Assembly: GCA_014529385.2 (NCBI GenBank)
Contig: CM043953.1
Coordinates: 64,992,372-65,056,371, forward strand
DNA from: Adiantum capillus-veneris
Lineage: Eukaryota; Streptophyta; Polypodiopsida; Polypodiales; Pteridaceae
Length of the DNA: 64,000 bases
Reading direction: 5' to 3'
Below, piece after piece: positions 34,385-44,882 of this stretch. The notes under the pieces were generated by a model. It was not told the origin of the DNA, searched no databases, and was given only the letters and a program-made list of their open reading frames with translations. The position numbers and the translations under genes were made by a program. Each line of letters opens with the position of its first letter. The first letter of the stretch is position 1.

Positions 34385-36113
34385 GTAACCATGGTCTGCC
34401 CAGTATAATAGGATATGCTCCCAACCTTGTTGGCATCACATGAAAATCAACCACTGCCTTTGCATCATATGCCTCCACTTCTAAGCTCTTTACAACACCC
34501 AAGCATTTTACTTTTTGATGGTTTGCCAATCTGATCCGAAAACCTGACACCCCAGCCATTGTGAGACCCATCTTCTCAACGCATGAGTGTGTTATGACGC
34601 ATATTTGGGCTCCGCCATCCACATAACCTTGTCCCAAATTTTTCCTTTTATGCCACACATCTACTATTGGACAAATGTCTGGTAGGTCGTCCATTGCCAA
34701 CACCTTCACTGAACCTCTCTCTGGCTCTTTCTCCATTGGGTTAACCATCCTCTTCCACAGTCGCTTTAGCTTAGGCACCATCTCTATAAGCTGCCCAAAA
34801 GTAACACCTGCCTTCCTGCTCGTCACATCCTCCCTCAAGTCATAGCTTAATTGCCCATCCCCTAGTGGAAAATCTGAAACATGAAACTTTCGACGAGCTC
34901 TCCTTTTCCTCTTGGCCTTGACATCCTCGCCTTCATGGCTCTTTCCTTTCTTCTTACTAGAACCTGGGGCACTTCTTCCTTCCTTTTCCTCTGTGGTCCT
35001 CTTCCCAATAGGCATCACTAATGTATCCTCTAGCTTTGATGCCTTCTCCAAGGTGACTACACTTAGCACTTTTGTCTTTCCCTTTTCCTCCTGGGTCAGT
35101 CCACTGGTTCCTTCGTCTCCCTTAATTTCGATGCCATAATCATTTGACCTAGTTAGCACCTGTCTTGGCAGTGGATACATGTCTCCCCTCATCCTTGGTG
35201 GCTTATCACATTGCGGGCTGATGTGACCCAACTCTCCACAATTATAACATGTGGGCGTCTGCCTCCAAAACCTACCATTGCTTTGTCCAACACCATTCCT
35301 AGGTTTTTCTTCACCTCCTGGCTGATTTGCATACCTCCCTCGACCTCGATTATTTCCCACTTGACCTAGCATGTTTAGGCTGAGATTCTTCATCAAATCA
35401 ACCATTTGCCTCATGTCTTGCCTTAGCCCATCATCTTGCACTGTTGTAGTGACCACTGCTGGCATAGCCTGAGTAGTAACAGGAACTACTGGTTCATGAT
35501 AAACCCCTGGCATGCGCCCTTGTAAAGACTCTATAGGCTGAAATTCAGACCTCATGGGCAAAGACTCCACCCCTAACTGGCTCATTTTCCTCAGCTTCCA
35601 CTCTTTGTTCCTTGCTACCTCTAGTGCATCTTCATATGTCCTAGGCTTCTTTAGCTCCACTCTCCAACGTATATTCTCCCAAAGACCAGCTAAGAACCTG
35701 TCCTTCTTCATCATGTCAGGCGGGGGTACCTGTGGTGCTAAGGCCTTGCACATTCGCTCCCATGCCAATGAAAACTTACGTATGTACGCATCTACTGGCT
35801 CACCTTCCTTTTGCACCAAAGCCTGTACTTCTTGCCACACTTTGTCAGGATCTTCTATCTTCACAAACTCCACTTCCAACCCATGTCGTAGATTGTCCCA
35901 ACTCAACCTTACAGGTGGATCAGCCACACGCAACTCCTCTTCAAATGCTTTGGACCAAGCTCGTGCATCACTCTTCAAACAAATTTGGAGAAGACGTAAC
36001 ATTTGCGCCGGTTCATGAATCTGGTTGCTAATGCAGGCAACCTCCATCTTTTCCAGAAAGTCCTCCACATCTTCATCACTTCTTCCATGAAACTCCGGAT
36101 AAGAGAAAGCCAT
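34359..36113 (-). CDS. gag-protease polyprotein of the non-autonomous element
   Basis: An uninterrupted 584-residue ORF. The N-terminal half is a Ty3 capsid-like domain (FHGRSDEDVEDFLEKMEVAC, KSDARAWSKAFEEEL, WQEVQALVQKEGEPVDAYIR, KKDRFLAGLWENIRW). At about residue 290 comes the zinc knuckle CYNCGELGHISPQC, then a basic region (KKKGKSHEGEDVKAKRKRR). A retropepsin domain follows with GYVDGGAQICVITHS as active site and AYPIILGRPWLRA at its end. The active site reads DGGA instead of DTGA/DSGA; the relative at 52097 has the same. The start ATG is the first in frame, 73 bases after the small ORF at 36198-36440. It probably builds particles and processes Gag. Confidence 0.85.
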   Translation of the reverse strand: MAFSYPEFHGRSDEDVEDFLEKMEVACISNQIHEPAQMLRLLQICLKSDARAWSKAFEEELRVADPPVRLSWDNLRHGLEVEFVKIEDPDKVWQEVQALVQKEGEPVDAYIRKFSLAWERMCKALAPQVPPPDMMKKDRFLAGLWENIRWRVELKKPRTYEDALEVARNKEWKLRKMSQLGVESLPMRSEFQPIESLQGRMPGVYHEPVVPVTTQAMPAVVTTTVQDDGLRQDMRQMVDLMKNLSLNMLGQVGNNRGRGRYANQPGGEEKPRNGVGQSNGRFWRQTPTCYNCGELGHISPQCDKPPRMRGDMYPLPRQVLTRSNDYGIEIKGDEGTSGLTQEEKGKTKVLSVVTLEKASKLEDTLVMPIGKRTTEEKEGRSAPGSSKKKGKSHEGEDVKAKRKRRARRKFHVSDFPLGDGQLSYDLREDVTSRKAGVTFGQLIEMVPKLKRLWKRMVNPMEKEPERGSVKVLAMDDLPDICPIVDVWHKRKNLGQGYVDGGAQICVITHSCVEKMGLTMAGVSGFRIRLANHQKVKCLGVVKSLEVEAYDAKAVVDFHVMPTRLGAYPIILGRPWLRAVGAIQD

Positions 36114-36197
36114 GGCTAGAGGGTCCCTTCAAACACACGTGCAAGAACCCAAAACTTTTCACTACCCAATCCCCAGAAACTTCAATGGAGCTCAGCT

Positions 36198-36440
36198 TTA
36201 GATGAGAACAAACACATGCACATCAAATGAGTTTTCATAGTTGATCATCGGAATTACAATAGGCAAAGGACATTCCAGGATCTCTCTCAATCTTCTTGGC
36301 CCAAACATAAAGACTATGCGCTGCTGGAAAAAGATCTTCCTGGACACATGAACATTAATCTGAATTCTTTGAGTTAAATGAAAAGGAGTGAACCGAGGGC
36401 CATTTTGGTCATCCATTAAAGCCAACCATGAAGCTCCCAA
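36198..36440 (-). CDS. Small conserved ORF before gag (80 aa)
   Basis: MGASWLALMDDQNGPRF, then QRIQINVHVSRKIFFQQRIV, FMFGPRRLREILECP, IVIPMINYENSFDVHVFVL. The last ~57 residues align with two ORFs at 44461-44673 and 44670-44882. Many DNA differences are at third codon positions (F-G-P..R-L..E-I-L is kept by different codons), which argues for selection on protein. No known domain, signal peptide or catalytic motif seen. It lies in the leader between LTR and gag. Confidence 0.6.
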   Translation of the reverse strand: MGASWLALMDDQNGPRFTPFHLTQRIQINVHVSRKIFFQQRIVFMFGPRRLREILECPLPIVIPMINYENSFDVHVFVLI

Positions 36441-37168
36441 GAAGGCACACCTGACTCAATCTCTGATTTTGCCAAAATTTCAGCAGCATAACAGCATAAA
36501 TGGCTCAAAATACCAAAAAACAGCCATCATAACTTGGGAAAATTTCGACAGAGTTTCCCCAGAAGTAGAGCAGTAGGAACCCAAACTATAGACTGTCTAT
36601 GTATGCATAAACTGTCAACAATAGAACCCGAGCATCAAGTAGGACTCACTAGTACATAGCCTATGGCGAGGTCACGAAAAGGGTGCTCCAGCTACCTGTA
36701 TCACCGAAAGGATCTCCACATTTGAGAATCCCCCAGCTCAATAAAAACCTCACGCTATCGACCCTCACACGAAGGCTAATGCAAATTGCATATAGTCAAG
36801 TCTCAGAAATGACTATCTTCCAGACCAAGTCTCAGAAATGGCTGGGACTGCCAAATACAACCAAGTATGGCTCCACAAATGCGTACAATGGCAGTTTCCA
36901 CAAGTAACGTACAATCCAGCAGACAATGCGCTCAAATAGGCGCCAAGTGATGCATTCCCACAACAACTGCAAATGACATCATTGCTAGCATATCACTGTA
37001 CTCCAGCTACCTGTACCTGTGTGAATCACCTGTACCTGTACCTGTCCCTGTAACCTGTAACCTAGGATCTGTAATCTACAACCTGCAACCTGTAATCTCG
37101 AAGCTCAAAGCTCGAAGCTCGAAGCTGAAGGTACTCGAAGAAGATCCTCCGTGGGGGCGCCAAAAGAA
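36441..37168 (-). other. Leader of the gag-pro element with primer site and minirepeats
   Basis: No ORF. Next to the LTR, on the minus strand, TGGCGCCCCCACGGAGG (37146-37162) is a primer-site candidate after a 6-base spacer. At 37008-37141 the plus strand has CCTGTA-type and CTCGAAG-type short tandem repeats. Their placement beside the primer site suggests a packaging or dimer signal, which is speculation. Confidence 0.6.
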
Positions 37169-37339
37169 TGTGAGCGGGATGAAAACACACACAACGCCTC
37201 TATAAAGACCCGACACACACTCTTGGGAAGATACACACACACACACTATGGGGCACCACTCGGCTTACACAACACACCTGGCCGAGACAGGGAACACACC
37301 TCTGGAGTGAGAGGAGAGAGACTATCCACTTGCCCACTC

Positions 37340-37371
<32 letters not shown>

Positions 37372-38308
37372 CTCAGCTCAAAAGAGGAGAACTTCTGATG
37401 TTTAGATACAAATGTGCTTGGGCCAACACCAATGGGGCAAACAGCTCACACAATATGGGTAAAAGATACCAGATACAATCACAAATTGGAGAAGAAGCTT
37501 CACTCACCGGAGAAGATTACACAGAAAAACAGCAGAAAAAGAGTGAGGAATTTGACAAAATGGACAGCGCCATCGCGTCCAGAACGGCCCAAAACCCCAG
37601 TCTACAATGTCAAAGTGCTCAAATCCGACCTCGGATGAGCAGTTTACAGCCAAAACAGGCTCCAAAAACCCAAAAAACACACCTGCGGCTATTCCTCCTC
37701 TCTTCTCCACGCTTTTTTTGGTCTTCTCTCAGTTTTTTCAGTTCCCACACTTAGCTTTATTAGTTGGGCACCCTTGGCCTTGTAGATGACCTCAAACGGA
37801 CCCCGAACAGGCCAAAAACTGACCTCGCAGTGCATAGTTGTCACCTTTTTGCATCATCCGCACACCTGGCACTTAGCTTTTTTCCAATAATGCATCTCGC
37901 CACCACGTGAAGTGGCCCCAAAAAGTGGTCCTAATGATGACCTTTCTGCGTAACTCTCACAAGAAAACACCCACGTTGTGTCCGTCCTCATCTGCGTGCA
38001 AATATTGACCTCGTTCGCACTCCTGACGCCACTAGATGCCATCTGACGCACCTGCTGACCTCACGTCGTCGGCCCGCAGATAGCTTCCTCGAGAAGTTTT
38101 ACGCGCTACCAACTCCTCCTTATTGTAGAAAAAACACACTAGTATTGATAATAGTGAAAATCGCTGCACTATGTACATGTTGTCCTACCTGTACACATGT
38201 GGGCCCCACATAACCACCTGGCTATGGAAAATGGGCAATTCTTTATTCGATGCACCATGCATGGGTATGTACATTTGCGCAATCCCTTGCTCCAAAAAAC
38301 TCCTGACA
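37169..38308 (-). repeat. 5' LTR of the gag-pro element
   Basis: 1140 bp, near-identical to 32627-33776 except for scattered changes and shorter or longer (CA)n tracts. Followed on the plus-strand right by the ACGT target duplication. Confidence 0.9.
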
Positions 38309-38312
38309 ACGT

Positions 38313-40020
38313 GATCGTCCAATGCCAAAGATACGTAAGGAGTTTAAAGAACAAAGATTTGCTCAAGATTTTCTTGGGGTGCCACTATAAAGCGGGACTA
38401 TGGTGGTGCAAGTGAGGAGAAGTTCTCGCAAAGAGAAACCTTCTCTTAAGGATTTCTAGAGTTGACATCCGAGGGTTCAGTATCTTACAGAAAATTTAAT
38501 GATTTAACTAAATGGGAGCATTCAAAGTGACTTGCAGGGATGTGATGTGCTAGAACCGGATGATGTGATATCAGGAATCTTTGAAGAGATCTCTTATGTT
38601 GATACTATGTCAGAGCTTGAGGATATCAAGTAGAACAGGTTAGAAAGTGGAACTGAAGTTGTTAAAGTGCACTCAATGGACATAAACGAGGCACTTATGC
38701 ATATTGAGGATGACTTGGATAAAGAAGTTGAAGCACAAGTAGAGACGAAGTACAAGACAGTTGCAAAGAAAGTGAGACTTGTGGCTACACCTCTACCAAA
38801 GGGAATTGATGAAGTAATTAAAGAAGCTTCTCGACAGCCTATGCTCAGAAGTCCTAAGAACATTGGGCACAAATTCACTAAAGAGACATTGCAGCAGCTT
38901 AAGGTGGGAGAAGATGGTTTTCTCAACGAAGAGGAAATCAAGTGTTTTCAAGGTATGCTCAAAAAACATGGTAAAGATTTTGCCTTTGAGCCAAGTGAGA
39001 TTGGGTGTGTGGATCCAAGTGTTGTTGCACCTATGGTTATATTCACTGTTCCTCACATGCCATGGAGTTTACGTCCTATTCCAATTCCTAAAGCTCACTT
39101 GCCAAAGCTTATCAATTTGCTTAATGAGAAGATACAAATGGGAATCTTGGAACCATCATGTGCGCCATACTCTAACCGATGGTTCATTGTTCCGAAGAAA
39201 AATGGTACTTTAAGGTTTATACAGGATATGCAGCCTGTTAACAAGGTAACAATCCGCAATGTGGGTATCGGCCCAATTGTGGATGAATTTGCTGAGGCTT
39301 TTGCAGGTATGTCAATTTACTCTATGGGTGATCTTTATTTTGGATATGATCAATTTCAGTTAGCTTTGGAGAGCAGGGATCTTACTACGATGCGTACACC
39401 TCTCGGATTGGTAAGGATGTGCACTTGGCCACAGGGTGCTACTAATTCTGTAGCTCATATGATGAACGGCATGAATAAGGTATTAAGGGACTTTATCCCA
39501 CATGTTACTATGCCTTTCATTGATGATCTACCGATTCAGGGCTGTGAGGAAGGCTCAAAAGATGAAGTAAAAGATCAGAGGGGGTGCCGACAGTTTGTTG
39601 CTCAACATATTGCTGACTGTGATGCTATTTTATCCAGGATTGAAGAAGTTAACTTAACACTTTCAGGGCAAAAATCAACTTTTGGTGCCAAAGAGGTTCT
39701 AATTGTAGGACACATGTGCAGTCGAGAAGGTAGAAGGCCAAGTCTGGCTAAAGTTGAAGCTATTCAAAAGATGAAGGAAACGTGCTCTTTGGTTACTGAA
39801 GTTCGTCGGTTTTTGGGTGCATGTGTATTCTATCTTATTTGGCTGCCACATTTTGCTCATGTTGCCGAAGTGCTTTATCAACTGTTGAGAAAAGGTAAAA
39901 GATTTGTTTGGCAAGAAGTTCACACACGAGCTATGAGGAAATTAAAGAAGATGCTCCTTGAGGATCCGACCTTGAGGAAAGTCGACTACAAATGCGGAAG
40001 GCCAGTAATCTTAAAGTTGA
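38313..40020 (+). pseudogene. Ty3 reverse transcriptase
   Basis: Continues the host element after the inserted one. The stretch to 38640 has stops; the long frame then gives EVIKEASRQPMLRS, GILEPSCAPYSNRWFIVPKK (RT fingers), NGTLRFIQDMQPVNKVTIRN, YSMGDLYFGYDQFQLALES (first catalytic Asp in GDLYFGYDQF), TPLGLVRMCTWPQGATNS, VTMPFIDDLPIQG (catalytic FIDD) and KSTFGAKEVLIVGHMCSREG, then the thumb and connection VRRFLGACVFYLIWLPHFA. It copies the RNA genome into DNA. The frame is lost near 40010, just before RNase H. Confidence 0.85.
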
Positions 40021-40513
40021 CACTAGCCCGACAGGTATTGGATGGGCTATAGGTCAAGATGATGAAGAAGGGAATAGGTATGCGGTTCGATTTGGAGCAA
40101 AAGTGCTCAATGCTCGCCAAAGAGGCTACTCACAGGTTAAGAGAGAACTTTGGGGCATTGCTACTGCTCTAAGGTCTGATAAAGAATACTTTATTGGAGC
40201 TTCAGCTGTGGTAGAGACAGATTGCTTGCCACTGATAGGGATGATTGCAAATTGCTCTACTCCGGATATTGCTATGCTACGATGGATAGCCTATATTAAA
40301 TCTCTTAATCCTGAAATTTGTCATATTGTAGGTAGAGATAATCCTGTTGCAGATATGTTATCAAGAGCTAGATTTGAAGATGAAGGAGAGATGCTGACCA
40401 CAAGTGATGATGTTGGCTTGAAGTTCTATTCGTCTTCTTATCTGCATGCAAATTGTGACAATATTGCTCAAACTTTTGAGGTATTTTCTGAAGAGTTCTA
40501 TGAAGGAGAATGA
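39992..40513 (+). pseudogene. Ty3 RNase H
   Basis: RNase H removes the RNA strand during reverse transcription. LKVDTSPTGIGWAIGQDDEE holds the first Asp, YSQVKRELWGIATAL the Glu, VVETDCLPLIGMI the next Asp, and HIVGRDNPVADMLSRARF closes the domain. It is in the same frame as the integrase, separated by a TGA at 40511-40513, and in another frame from RT. Confidence 0.85.
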
Positions 40514-40516
40514 CTT

Positions 40517-41872
40517 TTGATTGGTCACTACCTTAGCACTCTTACTAAGCATGAAGGGTGGACGGATCAAGAGTACAAAGAGATCAAGAAGAAAGCTTAC
40601 GGCTATTTTTTGAAGGATGGCCATGTATGGAAGAAACCAAAACGCTCTAAAGGAGTACCACAACGGGTTGTTTGTTATAAAGCGACTCAACAAGAGGTTA
40701 TCAAAGAGTTTCATGAAAGTTTATGGGCTGGACACAGAGAGGTCTAGGAAACATTTGTCAAGATTAAGGATCGTTACTGGTGGAAAGGTATGTATAGAGA
40801 TGTCGCTCAGTTTGTGGAGACATGCCTAATATGCCAACAATATTCTAATGTGCGACATCGAGATGGATTGCATCCCACCTATCCATTGGCTATGCACTAC
40901 AAGTGGGTGGTGGACCTGATTACCATGCCAGTAGGTGTCTGGAAGATGCGGTATATTGTTCTTGCAAGAGAGGATCTTACTAATCAGGTGGAAGACAGAG
41001 CTTTGAGTACCAAAGCTACCAGTTCCGTATGCAAGTTCTTGTTTGAGGATGTTATTTCCAGGTATGGATGTGTTGGTAGAGTTACTGCTGATAGAGGAGA
41101 GCTGGATGCAGATGAAGCTCGGGATTTCTTTGTTCGCTTGGGCATTAAATTGGCTCTCACTACAACATACAATCCAAAGGGTAATGGTAAAAGTGAAAGA
41201 GGGCATCCGCCTATTGTTAAAGCTTTAGCAAAGGCATGCCAGGGGCAAATTGGTGATTGGCCTAAACTCCTACCATTTTCTTTATGGGCTGATCGAACTA
41301 CACATAGTTCTGTTACAGGTTTTATGCCATTTGAGCTAATGTACGGGCAAAAACCCATTATGCCTACAAAGGAAGCGATTATCTCTTGGATTGTAATGCC
41401 ATGGGAAGAAGGTATGTCTACAGAAGATTTGCTTGCATTGCGCATACGCCAACTTGAGAGACGTCAAGAAGATATTGAACAGGCTAAAGTAATGCTTAAG
41501 GAAGCAAGGTTGAAGAACAAGGCAGCGTTTGATGATAAGCACAGACTACGACATCGTGCCATTAAAGATGGGGATTGGGTCCTTGTATATGATAGTAGCC
41601 TGGAAAACCAGTACACTGCTATGCGGAAAATGGTTAAACGATGGTTTGGACCATATGTAGTACTTCATGTTTATGATAATGCGACCTACAAGTTATGCGA
41701 GCTTGATGGCACTGAGCTCAAGGTGCCTATTGCAGGGTAAAGAGTCAAGTTGTTTAAGAAACGAAATGGTGAGATTAATATTGGAGACTTCAATACATAT
41801 CAACCTCATGAAGACAATGTTATGTATGCATTAGACGAGGAGTCTGATGATGCTCTTGATGATGCTTTATAA
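40517..41872 (+). pseudogene. Ty3 integrase
   Basis: H2C2 module HESLWAGH...CLICQQ interrupted by a TAG at 40745-40747. The core has WVVDLITMPVG (Asp), RVTADRGELDADEARDFF (Asp) and GNGKSERGHPPIV (Glu), then PFSLWADRTTHSSVTGFMPF and a C-terminal part with DGDWVLVYDSSLENQ and VKRWFGPYVVLHVYDNATYK (GPY/F). A stop at 41738-41740 precedes a short acidic end (DEESDDALDDAL). Only two stops inside, so decay is modest. Catalytic residues are intact. Confidence 0.85.
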
Positions 41873-41904
41873 ATATGGTTGGCACAGACCGGAGGCTGTG
41901 CAGG

Positions 41905-41919
41905 TTCAGAGGGGGTGGA
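41905..41919 (+). promoter_or_regulatory. Polypurine tract
   Basis: TTCAGAGGGGGTGGA lies directly before the 3' LTR start TGTCGTGCAG. Confidence 0.8.
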
Positions 41920-42586
41920 TGTCGTGCAGCTCCACTCCCATGCTAAGAAAGATGCTAGAAAAATGCACATCAAGTTGTTTGAAGCCTACATGATTAATGA
42001 ACAGTAGTTAAGGCCTGGTAACAAGACAAGTTCAATGCTGAATGTATGTCAAATGCGGTTAAAAAGGCCAAGAGATGCCTTAATGATGCCAAAAATGATT
42101 ATGCTTGAAGTGAGCACAGAAGGAAGATTATGATCTAGAACTGCAGTGCTTGAAGTGCTCTATTTATGGCTCGTCAATTGGAGCTACGGTGAAGAAGTTA
42201 TGGCAGTTCAAAGTTTGAGTCGATTGCAGATCCGTACTGGATTGGGAAACTGCAGCTGAGGTGACAGAAATGAAAAGAATGCATGGGCTTGAAGTGCTCA
42301 CTTTGTGGAGCACATTGGTCTTTTCAGTTCAGTGATCGGAGTCCCAATTCGCCAAGATATTGGCCGATTAAGATACACTGGGGGCCGGCTCCATACTAGT
42401 CAAGTCGGCTCGATCGGTGTCTCAGCTGGGAGTTTTGCCTATTGTCCAGAGTTTGGGATGCTGGAGTCGTAGTAGCTTGATGAGTCTCATGCCCGGGATG
42501 TCATTTCATGCAGTGCTTGGCCGGCAGTGGTCGTAATTGGCAATACCGAGCTCACAAGAAATAAACTTTGACACCTTTTATCGGAT

Positions 42587-42840
42587 GTGATGAGAAGGCT
42601 TTACTTCAATGCAATCACCTATACTTGCATCTTAAAGGTATGCAAGATTATACGAGAGGTTGATACGGGAATCGAAGTTCAAGATGATAAGGTTAGACAA
42701 GGACTGTGGGGGAAAGATGTCGTGCTTGGCATTGCCTTGGCCGACATGTATACCAAATGTGGTGCCCTTACAAAGTGCTTAGGCCGCCCAAAGTCGTAAT
42801 CAATGGCCGCCTAGTCGATATGGATGCTAAATGGGGTGCC
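42587..42840 (+). pseudogene. PPR gene fragment inside the 3' LTR
   Basis: Same fragment as at 28618 but one frame stays open longer: YFNAITYTCILKVCKIIREV, KDVVLGIALADMYTKCGAL. A second LVDMDAKWGAL-type stretch follows near 42812. The wording of the 3' LTR is closer to real PPR sequence than the 5' one (DMYTKCGA against GCTPNV). Confidence 0.75.
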
Positions 42841-44460
42841 CTTTAAGGGCCGCCCACCCAAGTTAAGGAGAATGGCCGCCCACTAAGCACTAGGCCGCCC
42901 ACTTGATAAAATAAAAAGGGTTTTATTGAGTGTGAACAAAAGGAAAAAGGGGGACATGGCATTCAATAGCGAGGACGGCAGCTGCACAGGGAAAAAATGG
43001 TTCGCGCTGTCGTGTTGTGGCACGTATATAGTGGGAACAGGCATTAAACGATTTATCTTGTGACTTTTTGACGCATAAGTATACTTCATATAATACTCAT
43101 ATGCATAAATAAAATCTTTCTACCATACCTTAGTATTTACCTTTGAAGTAATATAAATTTACATTACTATTAGAAAGTACTGCAAGCAAGTATCAATGAT
43201 TGTGCCTCTTTTTGTATGGGGGAAAAGCATTTGTATATTTCTTCTAATATCTCAGCTATACCCTACCATATATAAATTATTTTCTTGTTTTCACAGCTTC
43301 TTGGACCATCCCAATTTGAAAATCCCGACCTAAGGGCGTGGAGAAAAGGCCAAAACCAATCCAAGCTCTTTTAGTAGGCCAATTTTTCCTTTTGAAGCAT
43401 GTCAATCCGAGTTACAGGTCAAAAGTTACAGGGAAAAGAGTGAAAAAGCCTCTCACAACTACACTGCAAGAAGAGATGGTAAACAGGTGAATCAAGTGAA
43501 AAGAGGTAATCTTGGTCTTTTTCCATAAAATAAGATATTTGGAGGATAAAAGACACAAGCATGTGAATGTGACACCTCAAAGATGCCTTGAAGGACAAGA
43601 CACACAAGTTGGGACCCCCTGCTGGCCCCACACAGAAGATGCCTAGGTGGGGCCCACATACATCATGCACCCACATGGAGCCTCAACGACCAAAGATGCT
43701 GAATTTCATGATATTTTGAGTCCTAATATTGCCCATTTTAAGAAATATCCAAAGAACATTTGATTTGGGCTAACTCTTTAGCCTAATCAAGTGATTATGT
43801 AAAACATGGCTCCCTAACCTATAAAAAGCGTAGCCTTCTCTTCATTGGGGGCAAGTTATGAGTGAGTGAGAATAGCTCAATTCCATAGTGTCACACTCAT
43901 CTTAGTGTCACACTTTCTCTTGAAGAAAGGCTGAAGTCTTGCCTCATCTTCTCTCTCCATTAAGGTGGTGGCGATTGCTCTCATGTAAGATATATGTTGC
44001 TAGTTTTTCTTTCATTTGCATATCTAATCCAATACTTGTCTTTAAGTCCTTCTCTATCTCTCGTTATTTATCTTTAGTACCACCACCAGACTTAGATCTA
44101 TCTCTAATTCTATCTTTACTCCTTTCATCTCTCTTGTTGTGTCCTAATCGTTTCATTGGAAGGTATTCAAGCAGCAATCTTGTAAATGTAACGGGCACAA
44201 CCTTCTTGCGGGAAACAATTATGTGCACAAGGTTAGTAACCATATCATCATCTTTCACAAGCACCTCTCTCTCTTAAGGTTCTCATTCTCTTCCACAAAC
44301 TCTAGAATCTCCTTGCTACAGGTACTTCTCTCCCCGCAGTATCCTTATTGCCTAAGGGCAACAATAGGGCTTGGGAGAGAAACTCTCTTCTTCTTCTCCT
44401 TTCACTTCTTTCACATCTTTATCTTTGAACATACTAAGTATAGCATCGATGAGTAACCAT

Positions 44461-44673
44461 AATCCACATAGAGGCGATTTCTTTCATTTCCATTCTATGC
44501 AATCTATTAGGGTCAACATTTGGATTAGTCAAAAGATTCACTTTCAGCAAGGCATAGTGTTTCTATTTGGTCCTGAAAGGCTCAACGAAATACTTCTCTC
44601 ACCAGATCCCATCATACTACCTATTATTAACTATAACTTCTCTTTTGATGTGAGTGTGGTTATTTTATTATGA
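44461..44673 (+). CDS. Small conserved ORF, first tandem copy
   Basis: Part of an ORF open from 44371. The conserved part reads SIRVNIWISQKIHFQQGIV, FLFGPERLNEILLSPDP and INYNFSFDVSVVIL. It aligns over ~57 residues with 36198-36440 and with the next ORF. Its TGA overlaps the ATG of the next ORF (ATGA). Function unknown. Confidence 0.5.
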   Translation, partial: NPHRGDFFHFHSMQSIRVNIWISQKIHFQQGIVFLFGPERLNEILLSPDPIILPIINYNFSFDVSVVILL

Positions 44674-44882
44674 ATCAAGAGAATTTGTACTCACAACTAA
44701 TCCCCATCGCTAGACAAAACATATACATTATAGTAAGCACAAAGCTACAATTCCAAAGAGCAATCCGTAGCTTATTTGGACAACAAAGATTAAATATCAT
44801 TAACTCATCCATTAACCCTTTTATCCTACCCATGATACGATATGATTGTAATCTCGATGTTTTCATTTTTGTTTTGTTCTGA
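44670..44882 (+). CDS. Small conserved ORF, second tandem copy (70 aa)
   Basis: MNQENLYSQLIPIARQNIYI, KLQFQRAIRSLFGQQRLNII, PFILPMIRYDCNLDVFIFVL. More diverged than the first copy but with the same spacing of F-x-F-Q, LFG..RL, P.I.P.I.Y and DV.....F/L. A tandem pair with overlapping stop and start suggests duplication. Function unknown. Confidence 0.5.
   Translation: MNQENLYSQLIPIARQNIYIIVSTKLQFQRAIRSLFGQQRLNIINSSINPFILPMIRYDCNLDVFIFVLF

Larger units (their letters stand above)
32627..38308 (-). mobile_element. Non-autonomous gag-pro LTR element
   Basis: Two near-identical LTRs (32627-33776 and 37169-38308) flank 3.4 kb of internal sequence on the minus strand. A 4-bp target duplication ACGT (32623-32626 and 38309-38312) flanks the element, and the host reading frame is restored when the element is removed. 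It has gag-protease and an acidic ORF, but no RT, RNase H or integrase; the text ends just where RT would begin. It must have used enzymes in trans. The close LTR match suggests it is one of the youngest insertions here. Confidence 0.9.

Noticed and set aside
34912-36031. Plus-strand ORFs at 34912-35139, 35554-36018 and 35732-36031
   Set aside because: They are antisense shadows of the intact minus-strand gag-protease.
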